64,000 nt of DNA, from the NCBI RefSeq assembly GCF_033095865.1, contig NZ_AP019365.1, positions 903,501 through 967,500 on the forward strand, written 5' to 3'. How positions within the stretch are numbered: position 1 is the first letter of the stretch; every line of letters begins with the position of its first letter. The stretch comes from Pseudomonas sp. KU43P (lineage in GTDB: Bacteria > Pseudomonadota > Gammaproteobacteria > Pseudomonadales > Pseudomonadaceae). The notes under the pieces are model-generated. The model was given only the letters and a program-made list of their open reading frames with translations. It had not been told where the DNA came from and did not search any database. Both the position numbers and the translations under genes were made by a program. Below are positions 36,350 to 45,287 of the stretch, piece by piece.

Positions 36350-37176
36350 GTTTTCTGGTGTTGGTGCTGGTGCTGTGGGTCGAGAAGTTCTCGGCACTGC
36401 GCCATCAGGTGCAACGGGATGGTTTCTTCCTGGGCGAGCTGGTACGTCTGGAGCGCAGTGGCAAGGTGCACCCATGGTGGACCCTGGCCATTCTGGTGCT
36501 GGCGCCGGTGGCGCTACTGGTACTGCTGCTGCACGTGCTGGACCCGGTTGCCTATGGTTTGCTGGCCTTGCCAGTGCACCTGCTGGTGCTGACCTACAGC
36601 CTGGGCCGTGGCGACTTCAGGGCGTCCCTGGGGCCGTTCCGCGATGCCTGGCGGCGGGGTGATGATCAGGCCGCGCTGCATGTGGCCGAGCGCGACCTGG
36701 GGCTTGCGGCCGATGAGCCGCACAGCTTGCTGGTGCGGGTGCAGGGCAACCTGTTGTGGCAGGCGTACCAGGGCTTTTTCGCGGTGATCTTCTGGTACTT
36801 CGTGCTAGGCCCTGGTGCGGCGCTGGCCTATCGCCTGCTGGCGCTGACGGCCGAACACAGCGGCCAGCCGGCGCTCAAGGCCCGTGCCGAGCAGTTGCGC
36901 CACGTGCTGGACTGGCTGCCGGTACGGGTGCTGGCCTTGAGCTTCGCCCTGGTGGGCAACTTCCTCGCGGTGACCCGGGTCATGCTGCACGAGGTGCTCA
37001 ACTGGCATATCAGTGCGGCACATCTGGTGGCCAGGGTCGGACGGATTGCCGATGACATTCCCGAGCAGGAAGACAGCCAGCGCGGCCTGGGGCGGCTGGA
37101 CAGCTTGTGGGAACTGCTGCTGCGCTGTGCCGTGTTGTGGTATGCGGGGTTCGCCCTGTGGACAGTACTGGTCTGA
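36346..37176 (+). CDS. ampE: Inner-membrane protein AmpE
   Basis: A 276-residue polytopic membrane protein, start ATG 36346 overlapping the ampD stop (ATGA), the classic ampDE coupling. Hydrophobic spans include MSFLVLVLVLW, ILVLAPVALLVLLLHVL and YQGFFAVIFWYFVLGPGAAL. AmpE is of unknown biochemical role, classically associated with signalling of wall status and beta-lactamase induction. Confidence 0.93.
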   Translation: MSFLVLVLVLWVEKFSALRHQVQRDGFFLGELVRLERSGKVHPWWTLAILVLAPVALLVLLLHVLDPVAYGLLALPVHLLVLTYSLGRGDFRASLGPFRDAWRRGDDQAALHVAERDLGLAADEPHSLLVRVQGNLLWQAYQGFFAVIFWYFVLGPGAALAYRLLALTAEHSGQPALKARAEQLRHVLDWLPVRVLALSFALVGNFLAVTRVMLHEVLNWHISAAHLVARVGRIADDIPEQEDSQRGLGRLDSLWELLLRCAVLWYAGFALWTVLV

Positions 37177-37196
37177 GCGTCTCGCACAGCGCCGGT

Positions 37197-37223
37197 TAAC
37201 CTTAAGTTACAAACCTCCGATTC
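37197..37223 (+). promoter_or_regulatory. Weak candidate sigma-28 promoter of the second chemoreceptor
   Basis: TAAC, 15 bases, TCCGATTC. Spacing is exactly that of the FliA consensus (TAAA-N15-GCCGATAA), with three of four and five of eight consensus bases. It lies about 69 bases before the GTG start. Confidence 0.38.
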
Positions 37224-37291
37224 GATCTGCGCTATACAGGGTGGCCTAGTGCTACCCCTTGCAGAACAACAAGAATCCTTGGAGGTGCCCT

Positions 37292-39304
37292 GTGAAGCGT
37301 TCGCTCTACCCGGCCATTGCACTGATGAACCGGCTGAGCTTCGGCCAGAAGTTCAGCCTTGTCAGCGTCCTGTTTTTCCTGCCCATGCTGGCCACCAGCG
37401 CCTACCTGGTTCACGACGCGTATCGGCAATTTCATTTCACGCGCGCCGAGTTGCACGCCATAGGCCCGTTGAGCGGCAGCCTGGCCCTGCGCGGCGACCT
37501 GGAAACCCTCGGCAACCTGTTGCAGATCAATGCCATGCTTGGCCAGTCTGGCCAGGCCGGTGACCTGGAGTCGCGCATCGCGGCCTTGCAGGATAAGGTC
37601 CAGGCTCAGTTGCAGGCGCTCGCCGGTGAGCAAGCGGTACCCCAGGCCAAGCTCGAAGAGTTGGCAAATGTGTTTGCCAGCGCACGGGGTGAGAGCTCGT
37701 TGCAGAGCAAGGCCGCGCTGTTCGACAAGCTGCTGGCACAAGCCCAGATGCTGAGCAGGCAGATTGCCAGCCAATCGGGGTTGAGCCAGGACCGCCAGGC
37801 CTCGCTGCGGCAGTTGAGCGAACTGATTGGCGTCGCCACGGCGCAAGTCACCCAAGGTCTGGGTGAAGGCCGCGCGCTGGGCGCTGTCGCCCTGGGCCGA
37901 GGTTTCATCGACTCCTCCGGCAGTGCCCGCTTCGAAGATCTCTTGCAACGCCTGGAGCGGCTGGCTGCCGACTATGCGCTGCGGCTGGATGACGCCTTGG
38001 CGGGCGATGCGGCTGCCAAGGCAAGCCTGGCGCAAGCAGCGCAGGTCAGCAAGGCAATCGTGAAGCAAGCGGCTGCCCTGTTCGAGGACCATGTGGTGAT
38101 GGCCGAAACCCTGGATGCACCCTGGGCGGTCTTCTACCAGCAGGTGAGCGATCTGATGGCCCGGACCTACCAGCTGAACGACGCTGTGATGGGGCATATG
38201 CAGGTGCAGTTGCAACAGCGCCTTGGCGAGCAGCGCGGGTGGATGATTGCGCTGGTCGCCGTGCTGGCGGGCGTCTTTGCGTTGATCGTGTACCTCTACG
38301 GTGGTTTCTACGTGTCGATCCGAGCGACCCTGCGCAACTTGGGCTGTGCCATGGAAAAGGTGGCAGCCGGTGACATGACGGTCAGTTTCCAGGCCCATAG
38401 CCGTGATGAACTGGGTGATCTGGGCCGTGACTTCACTGAAACCGTGCAGCGTATCCGCGGCCTGATTGACCAGGTCGGGCGCACCGTGGTGGCCGTCGAA
38501 GAGCAGGCCGGGCAGGTTCTGGCGGTCTCGACGCGGAGCAACCAGGCAGTCAGCGGTCAGCGCGAACAGATCGAGCAGGTGGCCACGGCCATGAACCAGA
38601 TGAGCGCTACCGTTCAGGAAGTGGCGCGCAGCGCGGCATTGGCTGCCGACGGTGCGCAGCAGGTGAACCATGAGAGCGCCAATGGCCGTAGCCTGGTGCA
38701 AAGCCAGCAAGGCAGCATTGGCCGACTCGCCAGTGAAATCGACCAGACAGTGTTGGCGATCAACCAACTGGCAACTGACAGCCAGACGATCGGCCAGGTG
38801 CTTGAAGTGATCCGCAGCATTGCCGAGCAGACCAACCTGCTGGCCCTCAACGCTGCCATCGAGGCGGCGCGGGCCGGTGAGCAGGGCCGAGGGTTCGCCG
38901 TGGTTGCCGACGAGGTACGTACCTTGGCACGGCGTACCCAGGATTCCACGGCGCAGATCGCGCAGATGATCCAGCGCTTGCAGGACGGGGTTGGGGCGGC
39001 GGTGCGGGCCATGGGCAGCAGCCACCAGATGGCGGCGGTGACGGTGGATGAAGCGCGCCAGGTGCAACAGGCGTTGGGTAATATCCTGGGTGCGGTGGGG
39101 GGCATCGTCGAGCAGAACCAGCAGATTGCGGCAGCGGTCGAGCAACAGACGGCGGTGGCCCATGACATCGACCGCAATATCGTGGCGATCAATCGGGCGG
39201 CCCACGACACTACCCAGGGGGCCTGTCAAACCGAGGATGCCAGCCGGGCACTGTCTCAACAGGTGCTGGAATTGAAGCGGGTGATCGGCGCATTCACGGT
39301 CTAG
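37292..39304 (+). CDS. Transmembrane methyl-accepting chemotaxis protein
   Basis: A 670-residue chemoreceptor. A first membrane span about residues 22-44 ([20 protein letters not shown]) is followed by a 270-residue periplasmic region rich in helices, whose size fits a helical bimodular (HBM) ligand domain. The second span is about 316-337, then HAMP, and the signalling domain has an intact tip ([20 protein letters not shown]). GTG 37292 is chosen because GGAGG lies six bases upstream; ATG 37325 is the alternative. No CheR pentapeptide at the C-terminus (ends VIGAFTV). The ligand is unknown. Confidence 0.9.
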   Translation: MKRSLYPAIALMNRLSFGQKFSLVSVLFFLPMLATSAYLVHDAYRQFHFTRAELHAIGPLSGSLALRGDLETLGNLLQINAMLGQSGQAGDLESRIAALQDKVQAQLQALAGEQAVPQAKLEELANVFASARGESSLQSKAALFDKLLAQAQMLSRQIASQSGLSQDRQASLRQLSELIGVATAQVTQGLGEGRALGAVALGRGFIDSSGSARFEDLLQRLERLAADYALRLDDALAGDAAAKASLAQAAQVSKAIVKQAAALFEDHVVMAETLDAPWAVFYQQVSDLMARTYQLNDAVMGHMQVQLQQRLGEQRGWMIALVAVLAGVFALIVYLYGGFYVSIRATLRNLGCAMEKVAAGDMTVSFQAHSRDELGDLGRDFTETVQRIRGLIDQVGRTVVAVEEQAGQVLAVSTRSNQAVSGQREQIEQVATAMNQMSATVQEVARSAALAADGAQQVNHESANGRSLVQSQQGSIGRLASEIDQTVLAINQLATDSQTIGQVLEVIRSIAEQTNLLALNAAIEAARAGEQGRGFAVVADEVRTLARRTQDSTAQIAQMIQRLQDGVGAAVRAMGSSHQMAAVTVDEARQVQQALGNILGAVGGIVEQNQQIAAAVEQQTAVAHDIDRNIVAINRAAHDTTQGACQTEDASRALSQQVLELKRVIGAFTV

Positions 39305-39317
39305 GCCAGGTCAGTGC

Positions 39318-39415
39318 TGGCCCTATCGCCGGCAAGCCGGCTCCCACAGCTACAGCACAAACTCCGAAAACGCTGCAGCCCCCCTGTGGCAGCCGGCTTG
39401 CCGGCGATAGGGCCG
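39318..39415. repeat. REP pair (inverted)
   Basis: Long arms at 39319-39349 and 39384-39414, almost perfect inverse copies around a 34-base spacer, between the convergent chemoreceptor and tatD genes. Confidence 0.92.
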
Positions 39416-39418
39416 GTA

Positions 39419-40195
39419 CTACCAGCCAAACACTTCGCAGGCATTCTTGCTGCTGGCCTCAGCCAAGGCCTGCCGCTCGATGCCCATCAACTCGGCCAGC
39501 GCCCCGGCAATCTCCGGCAAATGCTCCGGGCTGTTGCGCTGCCCGGCAAACATCACGGGCGCCATGTCCGGCGAGTCTGTTTCCAGCACAATGCTTTCGA
39601 GCGGCAACCGAGCGATGGTCTTGCGCAACCGCAAGGCCTGCGGCCAGGTCGCCGCGCCGCCCAGCCCAAGCCGAAACCCCAGCTTGATGTACTCGCGCGC
39701 CTCTTCGTAACTGCCGGCGAATGCATGGATAACCCCCGCCCGCGCTGGTTTGTAGCGCTTGAGCGTGGCGATCACCCGGGCATGGCTGCGGCGCACGTGT
39801 AGCAGCGCCGGTAACGCGAAGTCGCAGGCCATCTGCAATTGCGCTTCGAACAAGGTCTGCTGGCGGTCCTTGTCCAGGTCTTCAAGGAAGTAGTCCAGGC
39901 CGAACTCACCCACGGCGCACAACCTGTGGTCGCCATGCAGGCGCTCCAGCCATTCGCGCAACTGCACCAGGTGCTCGGGGCGATGCTGCTCCAGGTACAC
40001 CGGATGCAACCCCAGCGCCGCATGCACGCAGGGTTCGGCGCAGGCCAGATCCCAGACCCGCTGGAAATTGGCCTGATACACCCCCAGCACCACCATCTGC
40101 TCCACCCCCCGCGCCGCCGCGTTGGCCAGCAGGCGCGGGCGGTCGGCGTCGAAATCGGGGAAGTCCAGGTGGGTGTGGGTGTCGATCAGGCGCAT
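39419..40195 (-). CDS. TatD-family metal-dependent hydrolase
   Basis: A 258-residue TIM-barrel hydrolase. The first metal pair is DTHTHLD near the N-terminus; later motifs are VGEFGLDYF, LPALLHVRRSH, GVIHAFAGS and VLETDSPDMAP. TatD proteins are DNases/3'-5' exonucleases with a role in DNA quality control. It starts two bases after the fruR stop, so the two form an operon, although TatD has no known part in fructose metabolism. Confidence 0.92.
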   Translation of the reverse strand: MRLIDTHTHLDFPDFDADRPRLLANAAARGVEQMVVLGVYQANFQRVWDLACAEPCVHAALGLHPVYLEQHRPEHLVQLREWLERLHGDHRLCAVGEFGLDYFLEDLDKDRQQTLFEAQLQMACDFALPALLHVRRSHARVIATLKRYKPARAGVIHAFAGSYEEAREYIKLGFRLGLGGAATWPQALRLRKTIARLPLESIVLETDSPDMAPVMFAGQRNSPEHLPEIAGALAELMGIERQALAEASSKNACEVFGW

Positions 40196-40197
40196 GT

Positions 40198-41193
40198 TCA
40201 GCCCGCTGCGATGCGTTGCTTGAAGGTGCGGCCAATGGCGTGCACGCCGGGCTCGTAGCGTTTGTCCTCGATCGCGGCCAATGCCAGTTCCAGTGCTGTG
40301 GCGGCGATCAGGCCATGTTGCTGGGCCATGGCATTGACCGGCAGCGGCAGGAAGTCGAGCAGCTGATTGTCACCGAAGGTGCCCAGTTGCAACTGACGCG
40401 AATCGGCCGGGCGCGCCTGCAGGGTGTCGAACACGCCTTGCAGCAGCACATAGGAGGTGGTCACCAGGGCATCCGGCAGCCCGCCCAGTTCGTCGATCAG
40501 TTGCTGCATCAGGCGCTGGCCGCATTCACGGCTGAAGGCTTCGCCCTGGTAGCGCCGCACGTCACCGGAAAAACCTTGCAGTGCCTCGTCGAAACCACCG
40601 GCGCGGGCCTGGCTGACCGACAGTTCGGGGCGTGCGCCGATCAGGGCGATGCTGTGTGGGGCAGTGGACAGCAGGCTGTCGGCGAGCTGGCGGCTGGCAT
40701 CGCGATCATCACTGATGACCGAGCAGAAGTGTGCCGGGTCCAGGCGCCGGTCGATGGCGATCACCGGTAGGCCTTTGTCTTGAAGCTCGCGGTAGCTGTC
40801 GTCTTCTGGCGGCAGGCAGCTGGCAACGAACAGCGCATCGCAGCGTCGGGCACGGAACAGTTGCTGCAGTTGGCGCTCGCTGTCTGGCTGGTCGTCGCTG
40901 CTGGCAATCAGCAACTGGTAACCACGGGCGCGGGCGCCTTGTTCCAGTTGTTTGGCGATGCGGGCGTAGCTGGGGTTCTCCAGATCCGGGAGAATGAAGC
41001 CCAGGGTCCGGGTGTGCCGACTACGCAGGCCGGCGGCCTGCGGATTGGGGGTGAAGCCGTGGGCCTCGACCACCGCGCGCACGCGCTCGACAGTGCTGTT
41101 GCTGATGCGCTGCTGTTCGGCCTTGCCATTGATGACGTAACTGGCTGTGGTCACGGACACACCGGCCAGACGGGCGATATCGCTGAGTTTCAC
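40198..41193 (-). CDS. fruR: Catabolite repressor-activator Cra/FruR
   Basis: A 331-residue LacI-family regulator starting at GTG 41193 with AAGGA seven bases upstream. The N-terminal helix-turn-helix (LSDIARLAGVSVTTASYVIN) and hinge helix (PQAAGLRSRHTRTLGFILPD) are followed by a periplasmic-binding-like sensor domain. In P. putida the effector is fructose-1-phosphate, and the target is the divergent fruBKA operon. A matching operator lies 158 bases upstream of this gene's start, between the two transcription units. Confidence 0.94.
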   Translation of the reverse strand: MKLSDIARLAGVSVTTASYVINGKAEQQRISNSTVERVRAVVEAHGFTPNPQAAGLRSRHTRTLGFILPDLENPSYARIAKQLEQGARARGYQLLIASSDDQPDSERQLQQLFRARRCDALFVASCLPPEDDSYRELQDKGLPVIAIDRRLDPAHFCSVISDDRDASRQLADSLLSTAPHSIALIGARPELSVSQARAGGFDEALQGFSGDVRRYQGEAFSRECGQRLMQQLIDELGGLPDALVTTSYVLLQGVFDTLQARPADSRQLQLGTFGDNQLLDFLPLPVNAMAQQHGLIAATALELALAAIEDKRYEPGVHAIGRTFKQRIAAG

Positions 41194-41350
41194 CGAATTT
41201 TCCTTGTTATTACCGGGGCTGGTCGTGGGGCAGGACCGGTTAGTTTGACCCGCTCAGGCTGCCACGCGCAGACGACCATTGTCGCAATTGTCCGACAGGA
41301 TGGGGCTTTTTCCCCGGAAGATTATCGAGTAACGTGGCCGCTTGGTCAGG

Positions 41351-41362
41351 TTAAACGTTTCA
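41351..41362 (+). promoter_or_regulatory. Cra/FruR operator upstream of fruB
   Basis: TTAAACGTTTCA, identical to the operator described for P. putida Cra ahead of fruB, located 124 bases before the fruB start in the fruR-fruB intergenic region. Confidence 0.88.
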
Positions 41363-41414
41363 GCTAGCTATTTTTCTGCCGCGGCTACCGCCCATGCGGG
41401 GCTGTTGAACTGGC

Positions 41415-41431
41415 TGAAATCGTGAATTTCA
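41415..41431. promoter_or_regulatory. Second dyad in the fruB leader
   Basis: TGAAAT-N5-ATTTCA, a perfect inverted repeat 55 bases before the fruB start. It resembles an AT-richer, wider-spaced relative of the Cra site, so it may be an auxiliary operator or a leader hairpin. Confidence 0.4.
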
Positions 41432-41486
41432 CAACAATACCTCAGTACCCGGCACTTATCGCAAGGGGCTGCAAAAGGAGAAGGTC

Positions 41487-44339
41487 ATGCTCGAGCTCGC
41501 CAAAGAGCAGATAGCCATGGGCCAGACGGCCGTCGACAAGCCCCAGGCGTTGCGCCTGCTGGCGCAGCGGCTGGTCGCCGATGGGCTGGTCGCCGAAGGC
41601 TACCTGCAAGGCCTCGAGGCGCGTGAGGCACAAGGTTCCACCTTCCTTGGCCAGGGCATCGCCATCCCCCACGGCACCCCGCAGACCCGTGACCTGGTGT
41701 TCGCTACCGGCGTGCGCCTGCTGCAGTTTCCCGAAGGCGTCGATTGGGGCGACGGCCAGATCGTCTACCTGGCCATCGGCATCGCCGCCCGCTCCGACGA
41801 GCACCTGCGCCTGCTGCAATTGCTGACCCGTGCCCTGGGCGAAACCGACCTGGCCGAAGCCCTGCGCCGCGCCAGCTCCGCCGAAGCGCTGCTCAAGCTG
41901 CTGCAAAGCGCACCGCAGGAGCTGGCGCTGGACGCGCAACTGGTCGGCCTGAACCTGCCAGCCGACGACTTCGACGAGCTGGCCTGGCGTGGCGCGCGTC
42001 TGCTGCAACGTGCCGGGTGCGTGGACAGCGGTTTTGCCGCTGTGCTGCAGCAGGCCGCCCCCTTGCCCTTGGGCGAGGGCCTGTGGTGGCTGCACAGCGA
42101 GCGCCAGGTGCGCCAGCCGGGCCTGGCCTTCGTCACCCCTCAACAACCACTGCGCTATCGCGACCAGCCGCTCAATGGGCTGTTCTGCCTGGCCAGCCTC
42201 GGTGCGGCGCACCAGGCGTTGCTCGAACGCCTTTGCGAGGTGCTGATCGAGGGCCGTGGGCAGACGCTGTACCAGGCCACCAGCAGCCGCGCGGTGCTCG
42301 AAGTGCTGGGTGGCGAGGCGCCGATGGACTGGCCCAGTGCCCGCATCGCCCTTGCCAACCCCCACGGCCTGCATGCCCGCCCGGCGAAGATCCTGGCGCA
42401 GTTGGCCAAAGGCTTCGAAGGCGAAATTCACCTGCGCATGGTGGACAGCGCGCAGCCGGCAGTGTCGGTCAAAAGCCTCAGCAAGCTGCTCAGTTTGGGG
42501 GCTCGGCGTGGGCAGATGCTGGAGCTGATCGCCGAGCCGTCCATCGCCGGCGATGCCTTGCCGATACTGCTGGCAGCTATCGAAGAAGGTCTGGGCGAGG
42601 AGGTGGAGCCACTGCCCGCTACCGCCAGTCAGGCTTCGTCGATGCCGCCCGAACGCCTCCAGCCACCGGCAGCCGGCACCCGCATCCAGGCGGTGGGCGC
42701 GGCACCTGGTATCGCCAGCGGGCCGGCGCATGTCTGCGTCGAACGTGAAATCGACTACCCGTTGCGAGGCGAATCGCCCACCCAAGAGCGGCTGAAGCTG
42801 CAGCAGGCCGTGGCAGCGGTAAATGCAGACTTGCAGACGCTGGTGCGGCGCAGCGACAAAGCCATTGGCGAAATATTCGTTACCCACCAGGAAATGCTCG
42901 CCGACCCGGCCCTGACCGACGATGTCGAGCTGCGCCTGGCCCAGGGCGAGAGCGCACCGGCTGCGTGGATGGCGGTGATCGATGCCGCCGCACGCCAGCA
43001 GGAGGCACTGCACGATGCACTGCTCGCCGAGCGTGCTGCTGACCTGCGGGATGTCGGTCGTCGCGTATTGGCGCAGCTGTGTGGTGTGCAGACCCAGGCC
43101 GAGCCCGAGCAAGCTTATGTCCTGGTGATGGCCGAAGTGGGCCCCTCCGATGTCGCTCGCCTGGATCCGTCGCGGGTCGCCGGCATCGTGACCGCCTACG
43201 GCGGCGCCACCGCCCACAGCGCGATCGTCGCCAGAGCGCTGGGCATTCCAGCAGTGGTCGGTGTGGGGGCAGCGATCCTGCAGCTCGAAGCCGGCACCTC
43301 GCTGCTGCTCGATGGCCAGCGCGGCACCCTCAGCGTGGCGCCCCCTGCCGATGAGTTGCAACGTGCGCTGGCCGAACGCGACCAGCGCGAGCAGCGCCTG
43401 CGTGCGGCCTGGGCCGATCGCCACGCCCCGGCAGTCACCCGCGACGGCCATGCGGTCGAGGTATTCGCCAACATCGGCGAGAGCAGCGGTATCGACAAGG
43501 TGGTGGAGCAGGGCGCCGAAGGCATCGGCTTGCTGCGCACCGAACTGCTGTTCATGGCCCACCCACAGGCGCCGGACATCGTCACCCAGGAAGCCGAGTA
43601 TCGCCGCGTGCTCGACGGCCTGGGCGGCCGGCCACTGGTGGTGCGCACCCTCGATGTGGGCGGCGACAAGCCGTTGCCCTATTGGCCGATCCCAGCCGAG
43701 GACAACCCGTTCCTCGGTGTGCGCGGGGTGCGCCTGACCCTGCAGCGGCCACAGATCATGGAAGACCAGTTGCGCGCCCTGCTGCGCGCCGCCGATCAAC
43801 GCCCGCTGCGGATCATGTTCCCCATGGTCGGGCAGGTGCACGAATGGCGCGAGGCGCGGGCGATGGTCGAACGCCTGCGCGTGGAAATCCCGGTCGCCGA
43901 CCTGCAGCTCGGGATCATGGTCGAGGTGCCGTCCGCAGCGTTGCTGGCGCCACAGCTCGCGCGCGAAGTGGACTTCTTCAGCATTGGTACCAACGACCTG
44001 ACCCAGTACACCCTGGCCATTGACCGTGGCCACCCAAGCCTGTCGGCCCAGGCCGACGGCCTGCACCCGGCGGTGCTGAGCCTGATCGACATGACCGTGC
44101 GCGCCGCCCATGCCGAGGGCAAGTGGGTAGGGGTGTGCGGAGAGCTGGCCGCCGACCCGCAGGCCGTGGCAGTGCTGCTGGGGCTGGATGTCGACGAGCT
44201 GAGCGTGGCGGCGCGCAGCGTTGCCGAAGTCAAGGCACTGGTTCGCCAGGCCGATCACCAGACGGCCCGAGCACTGGCGCGCGAGGCCCTGCAACAAGAC
44301 AGCGCCGCGGCGGTTCGCGCGCTGGTGGAGCGTTACTGA
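41487..44339 (+). CDS. fruB: Fructose PTS multiphosphoryl transfer protein (EIIA-HPr-EI)
   Basis: A 950-residue fusion that carries phosphate from PEP to the fructose permease. Order of domains: EIIA-Fru (about 1-145) with active His62 in AIPHGTP; a linker; HPr (about 285-375) with active His296 in GLHARPAK; and enzyme I (about 395-950) with active His577 in GGATAHSAIVARA. EI also shows the PEP-site ELLFMAHPQAPD and LGVRGVR segments. It makes this PTS independent of separate general components. An AAAGGAG ribosome site precedes the ATG. fruK starts directly after the stop. Confidence 0.96.
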   Translation: MLELAKEQIAMGQTAVDKPQALRLLAQRLVADGLVAEGYLQGLEAREAQGSTFLGQGIAIPHGTPQTRDLVFATGVRLLQFPEGVDWGDGQIVYLAIGIAARSDEHLRLLQLLTRALGETDLAEALRRASSAEALLKLLQSAPQELALDAQLVGLNLPADDFDELAWRGARLLQRAGCVDSGFAAVLQQAAPLPLGEGLWWLHSERQVRQPGLAFVTPQQPLRYRDQPLNGLFCLASLGAAHQALLERLCEVLIEGRGQTLYQATSSRAVLEVLGGEAPMDWPSARIALANPHGLHARPAKILAQLAKGFEGEIHLRMVDSAQPAVSVKSLSKLLSLGARRGQMLELIAEPSIAGDALPILLAAIEEGLGEEVEPLPATASQASSMPPERLQPPAAGTRIQAVGAAPGIASGPAHVCVEREIDYPLRGESPTQERLKLQQAVAAVNADLQTLVRRSDKAIGEIFVTHQEMLADPALTDDVELRLAQGESAPAAWMAVIDAAARQQEALHDALLAERAADLRDVGRRVLAQLCGVQTQAEPEQAYVLVMAEVGPSDVARLDPSRVAGIVTAYGGATAHSAIVARALGIPAVVGVGAAILQLEAGTSLLLDGQRGTLSVAPPADELQRALAERDQREQRLRAAWADRHAPAVTRDGHAVEVFANIGESSGIDKVVEQGAEGIGLLRTELLFMAHPQAPDIVTQEAEYRRVLDGLGGRPLVVRTLDVGGDKPLPYWPIPAEDNPFLGVRGVRLTLQRPQIMEDQLRALLRAADQRPLRIMFPMVGQVHEWREARAMVERLRVEIPVADLQLGIMVEVPSAALLAPQLAREVDFFSIGTNDLTQYTLAIDRGHPSLSAQADGLHPAVLSLIDMTVRAAHAEGKWVGVCGELAADPQAVAVLLGLDVDELSVAARSVAEVKALVRQADHQTARALAREALQQDSAAAVRALVERY

Positions 44340-45287
44340 ATGGCCAAGATCCTCACCCTGACCCTGAACCCGGCGCTGGACATCACCGTCAGCCTCGACA
44401 CCCTGCGCCCGGGGCTCGTCAACCGTGCCCAGGACCAGCACAGCCATGCCGCCGGGAAAGGGCTGAACGTCGCCCAGGTGCTTGCCGACCTGGGGCACAG
44501 CGTGACCGTGGGTGGTTTCCTTGGCCAGGACAACCTGCAGCCGTTCGAGGCGTTGATCGAACGCCGTGGCTTCGTCGACTGCTTCGTCCGTGTACCGGGC
44601 GAAACCCGCAGCAACCTCAAGTTGGTCGAGGCCGATGGCCGCGTTACCGATATCAATGGCCAGGGGCCGCAGGTCGATGATGCGGCCTGCGCGGCCTTGT
44701 TACGTCGACTGGAGGCGGTGGCGCCGGGGCATGATGCGGTGGTGGTAGCCGGCAGCCTGCCGCGTGGCATCAGCCCCGAGTGGTTTCGCCTGTTGCTTGA
44801 GCAACTGAAGGCGCAAGGGCTGAAGGTCGCCCTCGACAGCAGCGGCGAAGCCCTGCGCGCCGGGTTGCAGAGTGCCCCGTGGCTGGTCAAGCCCAATACC
44901 GAAGAGCTTGGCGAGGTGCTGGGCGTCGGGGTGCACAGTGACGCCGAACAGCGTGCTGCTGCCAAGCAGCTGCTGGCCAGTGGTGTCGAGCATGTGGTGG
45001 TGTCGGCGGGTGAGCAGGGGGTCAGTTGGTTCGCCGCTGGCCTGGCGCTGCATGCCCAGCCACCACAGGTACGTGTGGCCAGCACCGTGGGTGCGGGTGA
45101 CTCGCTGGTGGCGGGCATGGTGCATGGCCTGCTGCTTGGCGAGGCCACGGCGCAGACCCTGCGCCGCGCCACGGCCATTGCCGCCCAGGCGGTGACCCAA
45201 GTCGGCTTCGGGATCGGCGACCACGATCAACTGGCGCGCCTGCAAGCCGCCGTGCAACTGACAGAACAACAAGAGGGTTGCCGATGA
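44340..45287 (+). CDS. fruK: 1-phosphofructokinase
   Basis: A 315-residue PfkB-family kinase that phosphorylates fructose-1-phosphate, the product of the FruA permease, to fructose-1,6-bisphosphate. Motifs are LNPALDITV at the N-terminus, AAGKGLNVAQVL, and the PfkB signature VGAGDSLVAGMVHG with the catalytic Asp. Its ATG follows the fruB stop with no gap, and its stop overlaps the fruA ATG (ATGA), so the operon is tightly coupled. By removing fructose-1-phosphate it also lowers the Cra inducer. Confidence 0.96.
   Translation: MAKILTLTLNPALDITVSLDTLRPGLVNRAQDQHSHAAGKGLNVAQVLADLGHSVTVGGFLGQDNLQPFEALIERRGFVDCFVRVPGETRSNLKLVEADGRVTDINGQGPQVDDAACAALLRRLEAVAPGHDAVVVAGSLPRGISPEWFRLLLEQLKAQGLKVALDSSGEALRAGLQSAPWLVKPNTEELGEVLGVGVHSDAEQRAAAKQLLASGVEHVVVSAGEQGVSWFAAGLALHAQPPQVRVASTVGAGDSLVAGMVHGLLLGEATAQTLRRATAIAAQAVTQVGFGIGDHDQLARLQAAVQLTEQQEGCR

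Noticed and set aside
41288..41296. TTGTCCGAC in the fruR-fruB region, identical to one arm of the palindrome at 49582-49602
   Set aside because: Only one arm is present, and a 9-base match is expected about every second 64-kb window by chance.
41442..44498. A 1018-residue open frame on the strand opposite fruB
   Set aside because: It is a GC-rich shadow of the fruB coding sequence: low-complexity Gln/Ala/His composition, no ribosome site, no family features. The same applies to the long antisense frames over the LuxR, DUF1631, RND, chemoreceptor and acyl-CoA ligase genes.
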